Of a DNA stretch of 64,000 nucleotides, positions 11,975-26,209 are shown one piece after another. Position 1 is the first letter of the stretch, and each line of letters starts with the position of its first letter. Position numbers and translations under genes: made by a program. The notes under the pieces were generated by a model. That model had not been told where the DNA came from. It searched no databases and saw only the letters and a list, made by a program, of their open reading frames with translations. This DNA comes from Tetrapyrgos nigripes (lineage: Eukaryota > Basidiomycota > Agaricomycetes > Agaricales > Campanellaceae): the NCBI GenBank assembly GCA_013368315.1, contig JAACJM010000147.1:62001-126000 (forward strand), in the 5' to 3' direction.

Positions 11975-14444
11975 GGTCAAGGTCATGTGCTGTTACTACT
12001 GCCTTGCTTTCTTTTGCATTGGGTCGTTCCTAACGCTGCCAGTGGGATTATTAGCCTCGGTGAGTATGATTAAAGGGTGCTATTCAAAGGTGCTGACTTG
12101 TTCTTTTCGTCCTCGCCAAAAAGCTACAACGGGTGGATGTAGCAGACGGTGCATCCTCCTCAAAATGCAAGCAGTTCTCATCCCCTTATCAAAGCTCTCT
12201 CTTGTCGTCCTCTTTTTCAAACTCACCAGATTACCAGGAAGGCAAAGGCGACCACGATTACGCGTACCCTCCTTTTTATTCCTCCACCCTCCCCATACAC
12301 AAACGCAGATTTAAACGCAAATGGACAACGGCCACGTACCCCTCCACCAACCTTACCCCTCTCTCCGTCGTCCCATAGGCCGTCCTTTGGGTGAAAAGCG
12401 TTTTTACCCCCATCAAAGGCTGCGTCCACAGGGAAGCAGGACGGATATCCCTTCCCTCCTACACTAATCTCATCGCCTTCTCTATCGCCTTCACCGCCTA
12501 CGCTGAGACGCCGTCTATGGCCGTCTGTACTGGTACCTTCCGTATTCATCCTCAAAGCAGCGAGTATTGTAATACGAGATTTTGGTATTTCATGAAGACG
12601 GTGCTAGCGACTTCGAATCCCATGCGTGTAGATACTCCGAAACGCATATTTACGACTCCACCAACACTTGAGGTACATTCTTCGGTTGTTTCCATTTTCT
12701 TATACCCTGTCGATTATGGCTAAGTTCCGAATGATTCTCATTTCTCTAAGTATCTTTATCATGTCTACTTCTAATGAGTTTCCTCTTCTAACATGTTTTT
12801 ATGCTACTTAATTAGGTTTTACTTATACTTACATGTCTCACGTCTCTTTCTTACAAGTTACAATTATTCCTTACACGTTTCCATCTTTATTTACGCTCCT
12901 GTTTACTTACAATATTTTTCCATAACGTACTTACTGTCTGAAGTATAAGTAGTACATACTCATACTCGAAAATCCAAGTTATTTCCCCACGAACTTCACA
13001 TCTCAAAGATCCAACCCATCCCAGCCTAAGCCTAGCCAATCCAGCTCTTTCCTTGAAAAGTCCTACTCATCCTCATCAGTTCAATCTCTCACTGTTTCGA
13101 ATATTCGACGCCGTTCTGCTGTCATTCGATAGATCAGTACCACAACCCTTAGCAGAGTCATTTCTCGGACTTACCTTAGTTCGGGAGTATTTTCACTTGG
13201 GTTAATTTCCCTCGTGTCAGTATCAGGTGGATACGTCATCCTGTTGCGATGAATTTCATTATCGGGTAGCAGTGTTCACTGTTCGGAAGAGACGTTGTTG
13301 GGCATACGCAGAAGACTTCCGAGTCCCAACAACATGTCTATATCCGTCCCCACTCCCTGTTCCACGTCCACAACGACCTCCTCCCCCTCTTCCGCTTCTT
13401 CTACGTCCCGTCAAACCAACCAGTCCCTCCTCCACTTCTCCGCACCCATTACCCTCCTTGTTCCCCTGACCCTGGGACCACTCCTCCCTTCCATTAAACG
13501 TTACAACTTACACTGATGGATGTTGGTCAGGAGAAATGAGGGGAGAGGAGTAAGATTGTTTGTTGAGAACAATGTACACGTGCGTCCTCGGACATCCAGA
13601 TACCCGTCGACATCTGCTTTACCTCTATCTTTTTCCGCTTTACCTCTCTCTATTTGATTTACATTTAGTATATATACTGTACTTTTACCCAGAATAGATT
13701 TCAGACTTTTCTACCCAACAATGGCCTTCTAACATTGTTGTTCAGACCAGGATCAGTGAGTGTCTTTTATTTTCTTTCGCGTTTTCTTCAATTTTTCCAT
13801 GTGGCTGACCTTTTTTACATGCAGCTCTCCTCATATATTCCCTCCCCCTCTCCACATTTTGCCTTCCCCATTCCATCGCATACACATACTATTTTGCTTC
13901 CTCTATGAGTCAGGGGGCATCCGCCGCTTCCAACATATACCTTGCTACCTCCAGGCGTCCCATTCCCCAATAGTGCAAAACCAAGCTCTGGACTAACAAG
14001 CTGTGGACTCTGGAGCGTGTAAAAGAGTTTTGTTGAGGAGTTTTGAGGGGGTGGTTGGGTACGTTCATTCGTTTCTTTTTGTTTTCGTCGCGATGACGCT
14101 TTTGCTTCTTCCTCTTTTCACGTTCCGTTTATGTCCATTCTTGACCTTCTCAGTCCTCATTCAGCTCCAACTCCCGTTCGTCTACTTATAATATCGCCAA
14201 CACCGAACCAGCACTCAACCCCACTGACACCTCGTCTTCTATTGGCCTAAAGAAAACGTACGCGGATACGGTTTAGGTGGTAAAGGATGTATGTGGGAAG
14301 GGTTCGTTAGCAGTGGGTCTTCTACTACTGGAAGCGGGGCCGTGGGTAGTCATGTGGTGCGAGGAAGAATAGTGTACGGACTAGAGGAGATGGTGGGGTA
14401 TTAGGATTGGTAGCGGTTGCGATTGCGGTTGTTGGCGTAGGAGT
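11975..14444 (+). repeat. Repeat family R1, copy a, left part
   Basis: This block is homologous to 27650-30500 (same orientation) and to 48834-47200 (opposite orientation). Anchors are the GTGCTGTTACTACTG start (about 11987, 27664), the words GACGCCGTCTATGGCCGTC (about 12507), GTGGATACGTCATCCTGTTG (about 13227) and the AAAACGTACGCGGATACGGT block (14254-14273). It looks like a diverged copy of a Ser/Thr- and Pro-rich secreted or membrane protein gene with many stops and shifts. It is cut at 14444 by the 13-kb CACTG element and resumes at 27492. Confidence 0.7.
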
Positions 14445-15714
14445 CACTGGGTGCAAACACTTGTAAATCCTCTGCTTTACTGAGGTTTTACAAGAGTATT
14501 ACACCAAGCCAATCAATATGTAAGACTCCTTGTCATACATTAGTATTACAAGAGACAGAAAAAATTAGAACAACCTTGTATGACCATTGTAAGTCATAAA
14601 GAAATACCATGGACTTTCAGTGTGACTTGCTGTCACTGTATACCCTTGGTGGATATACTGTGGAATTACACAGGAATTTCAGGGTGACTTTTTGTCACAA
14701 TATGTCATGTAGTAAGACACATAGGAAATACTGGAGTATTTCAGTGTGACAGATAATCACAGTATGACAAACAGTAAGGCAAGAGAGATTTACAAAGGAC
14801 TTACAAGGAAGCAAAATCTGCAGGAAATTTACAAAGTGACAATCAAGTCACAGTAATACACTTGTAAGACTAGCTGTATTATGAAGGAATTACAAGAAAG
14901 ATTTGCTACAAACACTGGTAAATCCTCAGCCTTACTGGAGTATTACAAGAGTATTATGGGGAACCAATCAATATGTAAGTTGGCTTGACTTACAAGTGTA
15001 TTACAAAATAGACAAAAAATGAGGACTATTCTGAAAGACCATTGTAAGCTGCAAGGACATACCATGGACTTTCAGTGTGAGGCTTTGTCACAGTATAGCA
15101 TTGAAGAGCATACAGTGGAATTACAAGGTGACCTTTTTGTCACAGTATGTCTTCTTGTAAAACAGAACTGAAATACCAGGGTATTTCAGTGTGAGATAAT
15201 GTCACAGTAAGACAATTTGTAAACCAAGTAAAATTTACAGAGGACTTACCAGAAGGTAGAACTTGAAAGTCTTGGGTAAGACTGCTCATATTTACACTGA
15301 ATTTACGGAGGGACAGCTGTGTCACAGTAATACCCTAGAAAGACTTGTGACTTTACAAGGGAATTACAAGATGCAGGTTTTAAAAGTCTATCTCGTAAGT
15401 CTCTGGAAAAAACCTGCATGCTAAATGGAGAATATACAGTGTGACAGACTAGTCACAGTAAGACACTTGTAAGTCACAAGACATTACAATGACTTTACTG
15501 AAAAGTGACTATTTTGTAAGTCATCATGTATATCCAATGGACTTACTAGAGACTTGTTGGATGGATTTGCAGTGCATGTCAATTAAGTAATACAGAAGGG
15601 CTTACTGAAAATTTACAGGATGTAATACAATGAATTCATTCAACCAGGTCAATTAAATGTTGCTAAATATAAATAGACAGCTCAGGCTGGACTGTGTCTG
15701 CCTTGTCATCATCG
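14445..15714 (+). repeat. Left terminal arm with nine palindromic sites
   Basis: This arm of about 1.26 kb is rich in TTACAAG/CTTGTAA words. It carries repeated palindromes of the form (CAG)TGTGAC, 6-7 nt, GTCACAGTA at about 14618, 14680, 14742, 14834, 15073, 15126, 15187, 15308 and 15437. The arm ends in GCTCAGGCTGGACTGTGTCT, where the minisatellite begins. Repeated subterminal sites are what CACTA transposases bind, so a binding-site role is a reasonable inference. The same sites recur in the internal and right arms. Confidence 0.8.
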
Positions 15715-17008
15715 TCTGCTCAGTCTGTTAGGTCTGCCTTGTCTGCCTTGTCTGCCTTGTCTGCCCTGTCTGCGCCATCTGTCTCATCTGCCTCATTTGC
15801 TCCATCTGCCTCGTCTGCTCCATCTGGCTCGTCTGCCGCGTCTGCCCTGTCTGGCTCGTCTGCCCCGTCTGCCCTGTCTGGCTCGTCTGCCCCGTCTGCC
15901 CTGTCTGGCTCGTCTGCCCCGTCTGCCCCGTCTGCCTCGTCTGCCTTGTCTGCTCCGTCTGCCTCGTCTGCCTTGTCTGCTCCGTCTGCCTCGTCTGCTC
16001 TGTCTGCCTTGTCTGCTCCGTCTGCCTCGTCTGCCTCGTCTGCTCCGTCTGCCTCGTCTGCCTGCCCCGTCTGCCTCGTCTGCCTCGTCTGCCCTGTCTG
16101 CTCCGTCTTCTCTGTCTGCCTTGTCTGCCTCGTCTGCCCCATCTGCCTCGTCTGCCTTGTCTGCCCTGTCTGCCTTGTCTGCCTCGTTTGCCTTGTCTGC
16201 CTTGTCTGCTCGGTCTGCCTCGTCTGCCTCGTCTGCTCGGTCTGCCTCGTCTGCCTCGTCTGCTCGGTCTGCCTCGTCTGCCTCGTCTGCTCGGTCTGCC
16301 TCGTCTGCCTCGTCTGCTCGGTCTGCCTCGTCTGCCTCGTCTGCTCGGTCTGCCTCGTCTGCTCGGTCTGCCTCGTCTGCCTCGTCTGCCTCGTCTGCTC
16401 GGTCTGCTTCGTCTGCCTCGTCTGCTCCGTCTGCCTCGTCTGCCTCGTCTGCTCCGTCCGCCTCGTCTGCCTCTCGTCTGCCTGCCCCCCTCGTCTGCCT
16501 CGTCTGCCTGCCCCCCTCGTCTGCCTCGTCTGCCTGCCCCGTCTGCCTCGTCTGCCTCGTCTGCCTCGTCTGCCTCGTCTGCCTCGTCTGCCTCGTCTGC
16601 CTCGTCTGCACCGTCTGCCTCGTCTGCCTCGTCTGCACCGTCTGCCTCGTCTGCCTCGTCTGCCTCGTCTGCCTCGGCTGCCTCATGTGCCCCGTCTGCC
16701 TCGTGTGCCTCGTCTGCCTCGTCTGCCTCGTCTGCTTCGTCTGCCTCGTCTGCTCCGTCTGCCTCGTCTGCCTCGTCTGCTCCGTCCGCCTCGTCTGCCT
16801 CGTCTGCTCTGTCCGCCTCGTCTGCCTCGTCTGCCTTGTCTGCTCCGTCTGCCTCGTCTGCCTCGTCTGCCTCGTGTGCCTTGTCTGCCTCGTGTGCCTT
16901 GTCTGCCTCGTGTGCCTCGTCTGCCTCGTGTGCCTCGTCTGCTCCGTCTGCCTCGTCTGCCTTGTCTGCCCCATCTGCCTTGTCTGCCTTGTCTGCTCTG
17001 TCTGCCAG
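15715..17008 (+). repeat. 9-bp minisatellite array 1 (TCTGCYYYG, plus)
   Basis: About 140 tandem 9-bp units read TCTGCCTCG, TCTGCTCCG, TCTGCCTTG, TCTGCCCCG and, from 16200, TCTGCTCGG. Runs alternate in higher-order patterns, for example the 27-bp TCTGCCTCG-TCTGCCTCG-TCTGCTCGG repeats at 16200-16400. Short CTGCCCCCC interruptions occur near 16480-16530. All frames on both strands are open because the unit is a multiple of three and stop-free. The predicted peptides (SAS/SAP, RLP, VCL, QTR, EAD, GRR repeats) should not be treated as genes. Confidence 0.95.
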
Positions 17009-17620
17009 TTTTGGGCTTTTGACAGTAAATTGGGTATAGCTCCTCAGGATTTGATTATATAGTATAATAAACTATATTCCCATGTGTAGAAGGTCCATAT
17101 GCAGTATCTTACCAGCCCACTTGATGATCAGAGCTGATTTGATGCAATGGCTAGTACCTATCCTGCTCTTTTGGTATATTTTGGACAGTATTTTGGCCAT
17201 ATCTCAATAACCACTGCAGATATTGCATATCTAATTGTATATTCAGATTCAGCAACCCGAAATACACTTTCTTATCTACTTATATCATTTTTCATCGCCG
17301 GCTCCAGGAATTTATTTTTCATTTTCTGAGCCAGCCACAGCATATACCCCTAGTCTATTTGCAGATTCGGGGCCCTACTGATCGCCTGCACCTCTCCATC
17401 AAATTTTGAGTCGTGGGAAAAATCCGCCACCCGCCCCCTAAGTCCCCGCTCGCTGTCTAGCATGCGTGGGAACAAAACCCGCCACCTACTCCTGCCCTGC
17501 TCACTGCTCCATAAGGAAAGGCCTACCAGACCCACCCCAAAGGCCCGCCCATAGGGCCAGCCTGTTTTTTGGCCTATGGAAAGTTTTCCATGGGGATGTA
17601 TCAGCCAATATGGACATTTG
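17009..17620. other. Unique spacer inside the 13-kb element
   Basis: This is the only non-repetitive block within the element. It starts at GCCAGTTTTGGGC and ends at GGACATATTGAGCAGACG. The longest frame is 60 codons (17147-17329). No motif, intron signals or homology to other parts of the window was seen. It sits exactly where the minisatellite switches from plus to minus orientation, so it may be the loop of an ancestral inverted repeat or a remnant of captured DNA. Confidence 0.6.
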
Positions 17621-20144
<2,524 letters not shown>

Positions 20145-20975
20145 TGTGTCTGCCTTGTCATCATTGTCTGCTCAGTCTGTTAGGTCTGCCTTGTCTGCCC
20201 TGTCTGCCCCATCTGTTTCATCTGCCTCATTTGCTCCATCTGCCTCGTCTGCTCCATCTGCCTCGTCTGCCCCGTCTGCCCTGTCTGCCTCGTCTGCCCC
20301 GTCTGCCCCGTCTGCCTCGCCTGCATTGTCTGCCCCGTCTGCCTTGTTCCGCCTCGTCTGCCTCGTCTGCCTGCCCCCCTCGTCTGCCTCGTCTGCCTGC
20401 CCCCCTCGTCTGCCTCGTCTGCCTGCCCCCCTCGTCTGCCTCGTCTGCCTGCCCCGTCTGCCTCGTCTGCCTCGTCTGCCTCGTCTGCCTCGTCTGCCTC
20501 GTCTGCCTCGTCTGCCTCGTCTGCCTCGTCTGCCTCGTCTGCCTCGTCTGCCTCGTCTGCCTGCCCCGTCTGCCTCGTCTGCCTCGTCTGCCTCGTCTGC
20601 CTCGTCTGCCTCGTCTGCCTCGTCTGCCTCGTCTGCCTCGTCTGCCTCGTCTGCCTCGTCTGCCTCGTCTGCCTCGTCTGCCTCGTCTGCTCCGTCTGCC
20701 TCGTCTGCCTCGTCTGCTCCGTCTGCCCCGTCTGCCTCGTCTGCCCCGTCTGCCTCGTCTGCCCCGTCTGCCTCGTCTGCCCCGTCTGCCTCGTCTGCTC
20801 CGTCTGCCTTGTCTGCCTTGTCTGCTCTGTCTGCCTTGTCTGCCTTGTCTGCTCCGTCTGCCTCGTCTGCCTCGTCTGCTCCGTCTGCCTCGTCTGCCTC
20901 GTCTGCTCCGTCTGCCTCGTCTGCTCCGTCTGCTCCGTCTGCCTCGTCTGCCTCGTCTGCTCCGTCTGCCTCGTC
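20145..20975 (+). repeat. 9-bp minisatellite array 3 (plus)
   Basis: TCTGCYYYG units begin with the same unique leader as array 1 (TGTCATCATTGTCTGCTCAG). Runs of identical TCTGCCTCG span about 20455-20690, broken by CTGCCCC interruptions near 20390-20455 and 20560. It ends abruptly at CTGCCTCGTCAATGAC, where a partial arm follows. Confidence 0.95.
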
Positions 20976-21182
20976 AATGACTTTACTGAAAAGTGACTAT
21001 TTTGTAAGTCATCATGTATATCCAATGGACTTACAAGAGACTTGTTGGATGGATTTGCAGTGCATGTCAATTAAGTAATACAGAAGGGCTTACTGAAAAT
21101 TTACAGGATGTAATACAATGAATTCATTCAACCAGGTCAATTAAATGTTGCTAAATATAAATAGACAGCTCAGGCTGGACTG
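20976..21182 (+). repeat. Partial arm copy (inner 207 bp)
   Basis: This matches the inner end of the arm (compare 15491-15700): ATGACTTTACTGAAAAGTGA through CTCAGGCTGGACTG. A deletion or recombination joined array 3 to this fragment, removing the outer kilobase of an arm. Confidence 0.85.
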
Positions 21183-24124
21183 TGTCTGCCTTGTCATCAT
21201 TGTCTGCTCAGTCTGTTAGGTCTGCCTTGTCTGCCTTTTCTGCCTTGTCTGCCCTGTCTGCCCCATCTGTCTCATCTGCCTCATTTGCTCCATCTGGCTC
21301 GTCTGCTCCATCTGGCTCGTCTGCCCCGTCTGCCTCATCTGCGTTGTCTGCCCCGTCTGCCTCGTCTGCGTTGTCTGCGTTGTCTGCCCCGTCTGCCTCG
21401 TCTGCTTTGTCTGCTTTGTCTGCTCCGTCTGCCTCGTCTGCCTCGTCTGCTTTGTCTGCCTCGTCTGCTTTGTCTGCTTTGTCTGCTCTGTCTGCCTCGT
21501 CTGCCTCGTCTGCTCCGTCTGCCTCGTCTGCCTCGTCTGCCCCGTCTGCTCTGTCTGCCCCGTCTGCCCCGTCTGCCCCGTCTGCTCCGTCTGCGTCGTC
21601 TGCCTCGTCTGCCCCGTCTGCCCCGTCTGCTCCGTCTGCCTCGTCTGCCTCGTCTGCCCCGTCTGCCCCGTCTGCTCCGTCTGCCCCGTCTGCCCCGTCT
21701 GCCCCGTCTGCCTCGTCTGCCTCGTCTGCCCCGTCTGCCTCGTCTGCCCCGTCTGCCTCATCTGCCTCGTCTGCTCCGTCTGCCTCGTCTGCCTCGTCTG
21801 CCCCGTCTGCCTCGTCTGCCTCGTCTGCCCCGTCTGCCTCGTCTGCCTCGTCTGCTCCGTCTGCCTCGTCTGCCTCGTTTGCTCCGTCTGCCTCGTCTGC
21901 TCCGTCTGCGCCGTCTGCGCCGGCTGCCTCGTCTGCCTCGTCTGCCCCGTCTGCCTCGTCTGCCCCATCTGCCTCGTCTGCCTCGTCTGCCCCATCTGCC
22001 TCGTCTGCCCCATCTGCCTCGTCTGCCTCGTCTGCTCCGTCTGCCTCATCTGCCTCGTCTGCTTCGTCTGCCTCGTCTGCCTCGTCTGCCTCGTCTGCCC
22101 CGTCTGCCTCGTCTGCCCCGTCTGCCCCGTCTGCCCCGTCTGCCTCGTCTGCCTCGTCTGCCCCGTCTGCCTCATCTGCCTCGTCTGCTCCGTCTGCTCC
22201 GTCTGCCCCGTCTGCCTTGTCTGCCTTGTCTGCCTTGTCTGCCTTGTCTGCTCCGTCTGCCTTGTCTGCCTTGTCTGCTCCGTCTGCCTTGTCTGCCTTG
22301 TCTGCTCCGTCTGCCTTGTCTGCCTTGTCTGCTCCGTCTGCCTTGTCTGCCTTGTCTGCTCCGTCTGCCTTGTCTGCCTTGTCTGCCTTGTCTGCCTTGT
22401 CTGCCTTGTCTGCCCCATCTGCCTTGTCTGCCTTGTCTGCCTTGTCTGCTCCGTCTGCCTTGTCTGCCTTGTCTGCCTTGTCTGCCTTGTCTGCCTTGTC
22501 TGCCTTGTCTGCCTTGTCTGCCTTGTCTGCCTTGTCTGCCTTGTCTGCCCCGTCTGCCCCGTCTGCCTCGTCTGCCTCGTCTGCCTCGTCTGCCTCGTCT
22601 GCCTCGTCTGCCTCGTCTGCCTCGTCTGCCTCGTCTGCCTCGTCTGCCTCGTCTGCCTCGTCTGCCTCGTCTGCCTCGTCTGCCTCGTCTGCCTCGTCTG
22701 CCTCGTCTGCCTCGTCTGCCTCGTCTGCCTCGTCTGCCTCGTCTGCCTCGTCTGCCTCGTCTGCCTCGTCTGCCTCGTCTGCCTCGTCTGCCTCGTCTGC
22801 CTCGTGTGCTCCGTCTGCCCCGTCTGCCCCGTCTGCCCCGTCTGCCCCGTCTGCCTCGTCTGCCTCGTCAGCCCCGTCTGCCTCGTCTGCCTTGTCTGCG
22901 CCGTCTGCCTCGTATGCCTCGTCTGCCCCGTCTGCCCCGTCTGCCTCGTCTGCCCCGTCTGCCTCGTCTGCCCCGTCTGCCTCGTCTGCCCCGTCTGCCT
23001 CGTCTGCGCCGTCTGCGCTGTCTGCTTCGTCTGCCCCGTCTGCCTCGTCTGCTCCGTCTGCCTTGTCTGCCCCGTCTGCCCCGTCTGCCTTGTCTGCCTT
23101 GTCTGCCTTGTCTGCCTTGTCTGCTCCGTCTGCCTTGTCTGCCTTGTCTGCCTCGTCTGCCCCGTCTGCCTCGTCTGCCTCGTCTGCTTCGTCTGCCTCG
23201 TCTGCCTCGTCTGCCTCGTCTGCCTCGTCTGCTCCGTCTGCCTTGTCTGCCCCGTCTGCCTTGTCTGCCCCGTCTGCCTTGTCTGCCTTGTCTGCCTCGT
23301 CTGCCTTGTCTGCCTTGTCTGCTCTGTCTGCCTTGTCTGCCTTGTCTGCTCCGTCTGCCTCGTCTGCCTCGTCTGCCCCGTCTGCCCCGTCTGCTCCGTC
23401 TGCCCCGTCTGCCCCGTCTGCCCCGTCTGCCTCGTCTGCCTTGTCTGCCTCGTCTGCCTTGTCTGCTCCGTCTGCCTTGTCTGCCTCGTCTGCCTTGTCT
23501 GCCCCGTCTGCCTCGTCTGCCTCGTCTGCTTCGTCTGCCTCGTCTGCCTCGTCTGCTTCGTCTGCCTCGTCTGCCTCGTCTGCTTCGTCTGCCTCGTCTG
23601 CCTCGTCTGCTTCGTCTGCCTCGTCTGCCTCGTCTGCCTCGTCTGCCTCGTCTGCTCCGTCTGCCTTGTCTGCCCAGTCTGCCTTGTCTGCCTTGTCTGC
23701 CTTGTCTGCCTTGTCTGCCTCGTCTGCTCTGTCTGCCTTGTCTGCCTCGTCTGCTCCGTCTGCCTCGTCTGCCTCGTCTGCTCCGTCTGCCTTGTCTGCC
23801 TTGTCTGCCTTGTCTGCCTTGTCTGCCTTGTCTGCTCCTTCTGCTCCGTCTGCCTCGTCTGCTCTGTCTGCCTCGTCTCCCTTGTCTGCTCCGTCTGCCT
23901 TGTCTGCCTCGTCTGCTCCGTCTGCCTTGTCTGCCTTGTCTGCCCCGTCTGCCTTGTCTGCCTTGTCTGTCCCGTCTGTCCCGTCTGCTCCATCTGCCTT
24001 GTCTGCCCCGTCTGCCTTGTCTGCCCCGTCTGCCTTGTCTACTCTGTCTCCCTTGTCTGCCTCGTCTGCTTTGTCTGCTCCGTCTGCTTTGTCTGCTCCG
24101 TCTGCCTCGTCCGCCTTGTCTATC
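21183..24124 (+). repeat. 9-bp minisatellite array 4 (plus, largest)
   Basis: About 325 units. Notable sub-blocks are a TCTGCCTTG-TCTGCCTTG-TCTGCTCCG higher-order repeat at 22240-22380, about 27 consecutive identical TCTGCCTCG units at 22560-22800, and a 27-bp repeat ending in TCTGCTTCG at 23510-23630. Variation is almost entirely C/T at three positions of the unit. Confidence 0.95.
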
Positions 24125-26209
24125 CGAGGCAGACAGAGCAGACAAGCCAGACGAGGCAGACAAGCCAGACGGAGCAGATGGGGCAGACCAGGCAGACAAG
24201 GCAGACAGAGCAGACGGGACAGACCAGGCAGACAGAGCAGACGGGGCAGACCAGGCAGACCAGGCAGACGGAGCAGACCAGGCAGACTGCCTTATCTGCC
24301 CCGTCTGCCTCGTCTGTCCCGTCTGCCTCGTCTGCCCCGTCTGCCTCATCTGCTCCGTCTGCCTCGTCTGCCTCGTCTGCTCCGTCTGGCTCGTCTGGCT
24401 CGTCTGCTCCGTCCGCCTCGTCTGCCCCGTCTGCCTTGTCTGCCCCGTCTGCCTCGGCTCCGTCTGCCTTGTCTGCCTTGTCTGCCCCGTCTGCCTCGTC
24501 TGCCTTGTCTGTCCCGTCTGTCCCGTCTGCTCCGTCTGCCTTGTCTGCCCCGTCTGCCTTGTCTGCCCCGTCTGCCTTGTCTGCTCTGTCTCCCTTGTCT
24601 CCCTCGTCTGCTTTGTCTGCTCCGTCTGCTTTGTCTGCTCCGTCTGCCTCGTCCGCCTTGTCTATCCGAGGCAGACAGAGCAGACAAGCCAGACGAGGCA
24701 GACAAGCCAGACGGAGCAGATGGGGCAGACCAGGCAGACAGAGCAGACGGGGCAGACCAGGCAGACCAGGCAGACGGAGCAGACCAGGCAGACCAGGCAG
24801 ACCAGGCAGACCAGGCAGACCAGGCAGACCAGGCAGAGGGGGCAGACCAGGCAGAAGAGGCAGACAGGGCAGACAAGCCAGACAAGCCAGACAGGGCAGA
24901 CAAGGCAGACAAGGCAGACAAGGCAGACGGAGCAGACAAGGCAGACGAGGCAGACGGGGCAGACGAGGCAGACGGGGCAGATGGGGCAGACGAGGCCGAT
25001 GGGGCAGACGAGGCAGACGGGACAGACGAGGCAGACGGGGCAGACGAGGCAGACGGGGCAGACGAGGCAGACGGGGCAGACGAGGCAGACGGGGCAGACG
25101 AGGCGGACGGAGCAGACGAGCCAGACGAGGCAGACGGAGCAGACGAGGCAGACGAGGCAGACGGAGCAGATGAGGCAGACGGGGCAGACGAGGCAGACGG
25201 GACAGACGAGGCAGACGGGGCAGACAAGGCAGACGGGGCAGACAAGGCAGACAAGGCAGACGGAGCAGACAAGGCAGACAAGGCAGACGGAGCAGACAAG
25301 GCAGACAAGGCAGACGGAGCAGACAAGGCAGATGAGGCAGACGAGGCAGACGGGGCAGACGAGGCAGACGGGGCAGACAAGGCAGACGGGGCAGACAGGG
25401 CAGACGAGGCAGATGGAGCAGACGAGGCAGACGAGGCAGACAGAGCAGACGAGGCAGACGGAGCAGACGAGGCAGACGGGGCAGACAAGGCAGACAAAGC
25501 AGACAAGGCAGACGGAGCAGATGAGGCAGACGGGGCAGACGAGGCAGACGGGACAGACGAGGCAGACGGGGCAGACAAGGCAGACGGGGCAGACAAGGCA
25601 GACAAGGCAGACGGAGCAGACAAGGCAGACAAGGCAGACGGAGCAGACAAGGCAGACAAGGCAGACGGAGCAGACAAGGCAGACGAGGCAGACGAGGCAG
25701 ACGGGGCAGACAAGGCAGACGGGGCAGACAAGGCAGACGGGGCAGACAGGGCAGACGAGGCAGACGAGGCAGACAGAGCAGACGAGGCAGACGGAGCAGA
25801 CGAGGCAGACGGGGCAGACAAGGCAGACAAAGCAGACAAGGCAGACGGAGCAGACAAGGCAGACAAGGCAGACGGAGCAGACAAAGCAGACAAGGCAGAC
25901 AAGGCAGACAAGGCAGACAAGGCAGACAAGGCAGACAAGGCAGACGAGGCAGACAAGGCAGACAAGGCAGACGAGGCAGACAAGGCAGACCTAACAGACT
26001 GAGCAGACAAAGATGACAAGGCAGACACAGTCCCAAGGCAGACAGGGCAGACGAGGCAGACGAGGCAGACCTAACAGACTGAGCAGACAAAGATGACAAG
26101 GCAGACACAGTCCCAAGGCAGACAGGGCAGACGTGGCAGATGGAGCAAATGAGGCAGATGAGACAGATGGGGCAGACGGGGCAGACAAGGCAGACAAGGC
26201 AGACGTAAC
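24125..26209. repeat. Minisatellite block with three polarity switches
   Basis: Orientation is minus at 24125-24290, plus at 24291-24660 and minus from 24661 to about 26209. Both plus-to-minus junctions contain CTTGTCTATCCGAGGCAGAC (at about 24115 and 24655). The sequence around them (23967-24195 and 24510-24735) is duplicated, so the switch itself was copied. Within the minus part, about 25160-25500 and 25520-25850 form another imperfect duplication of about 340 bp. Confidence 0.9.

Noticed and set aside
15694..17062. Ser/Ala- or Arg/Leu/Pro-repeat proteins in array 1
   Set aside because: Same repeat artefact; the frames end where the minisatellite ends.
21182..26002. 1606- and 1569-codon open frames (SASSAPSAL / RLPRLP / EADEAD repeats) as giant repeat proteins
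   Set aside because: All six frames are open because the 9-bp unit is a multiple of three and stop-free. No start context, introns or non-repeat domain support any one frame.
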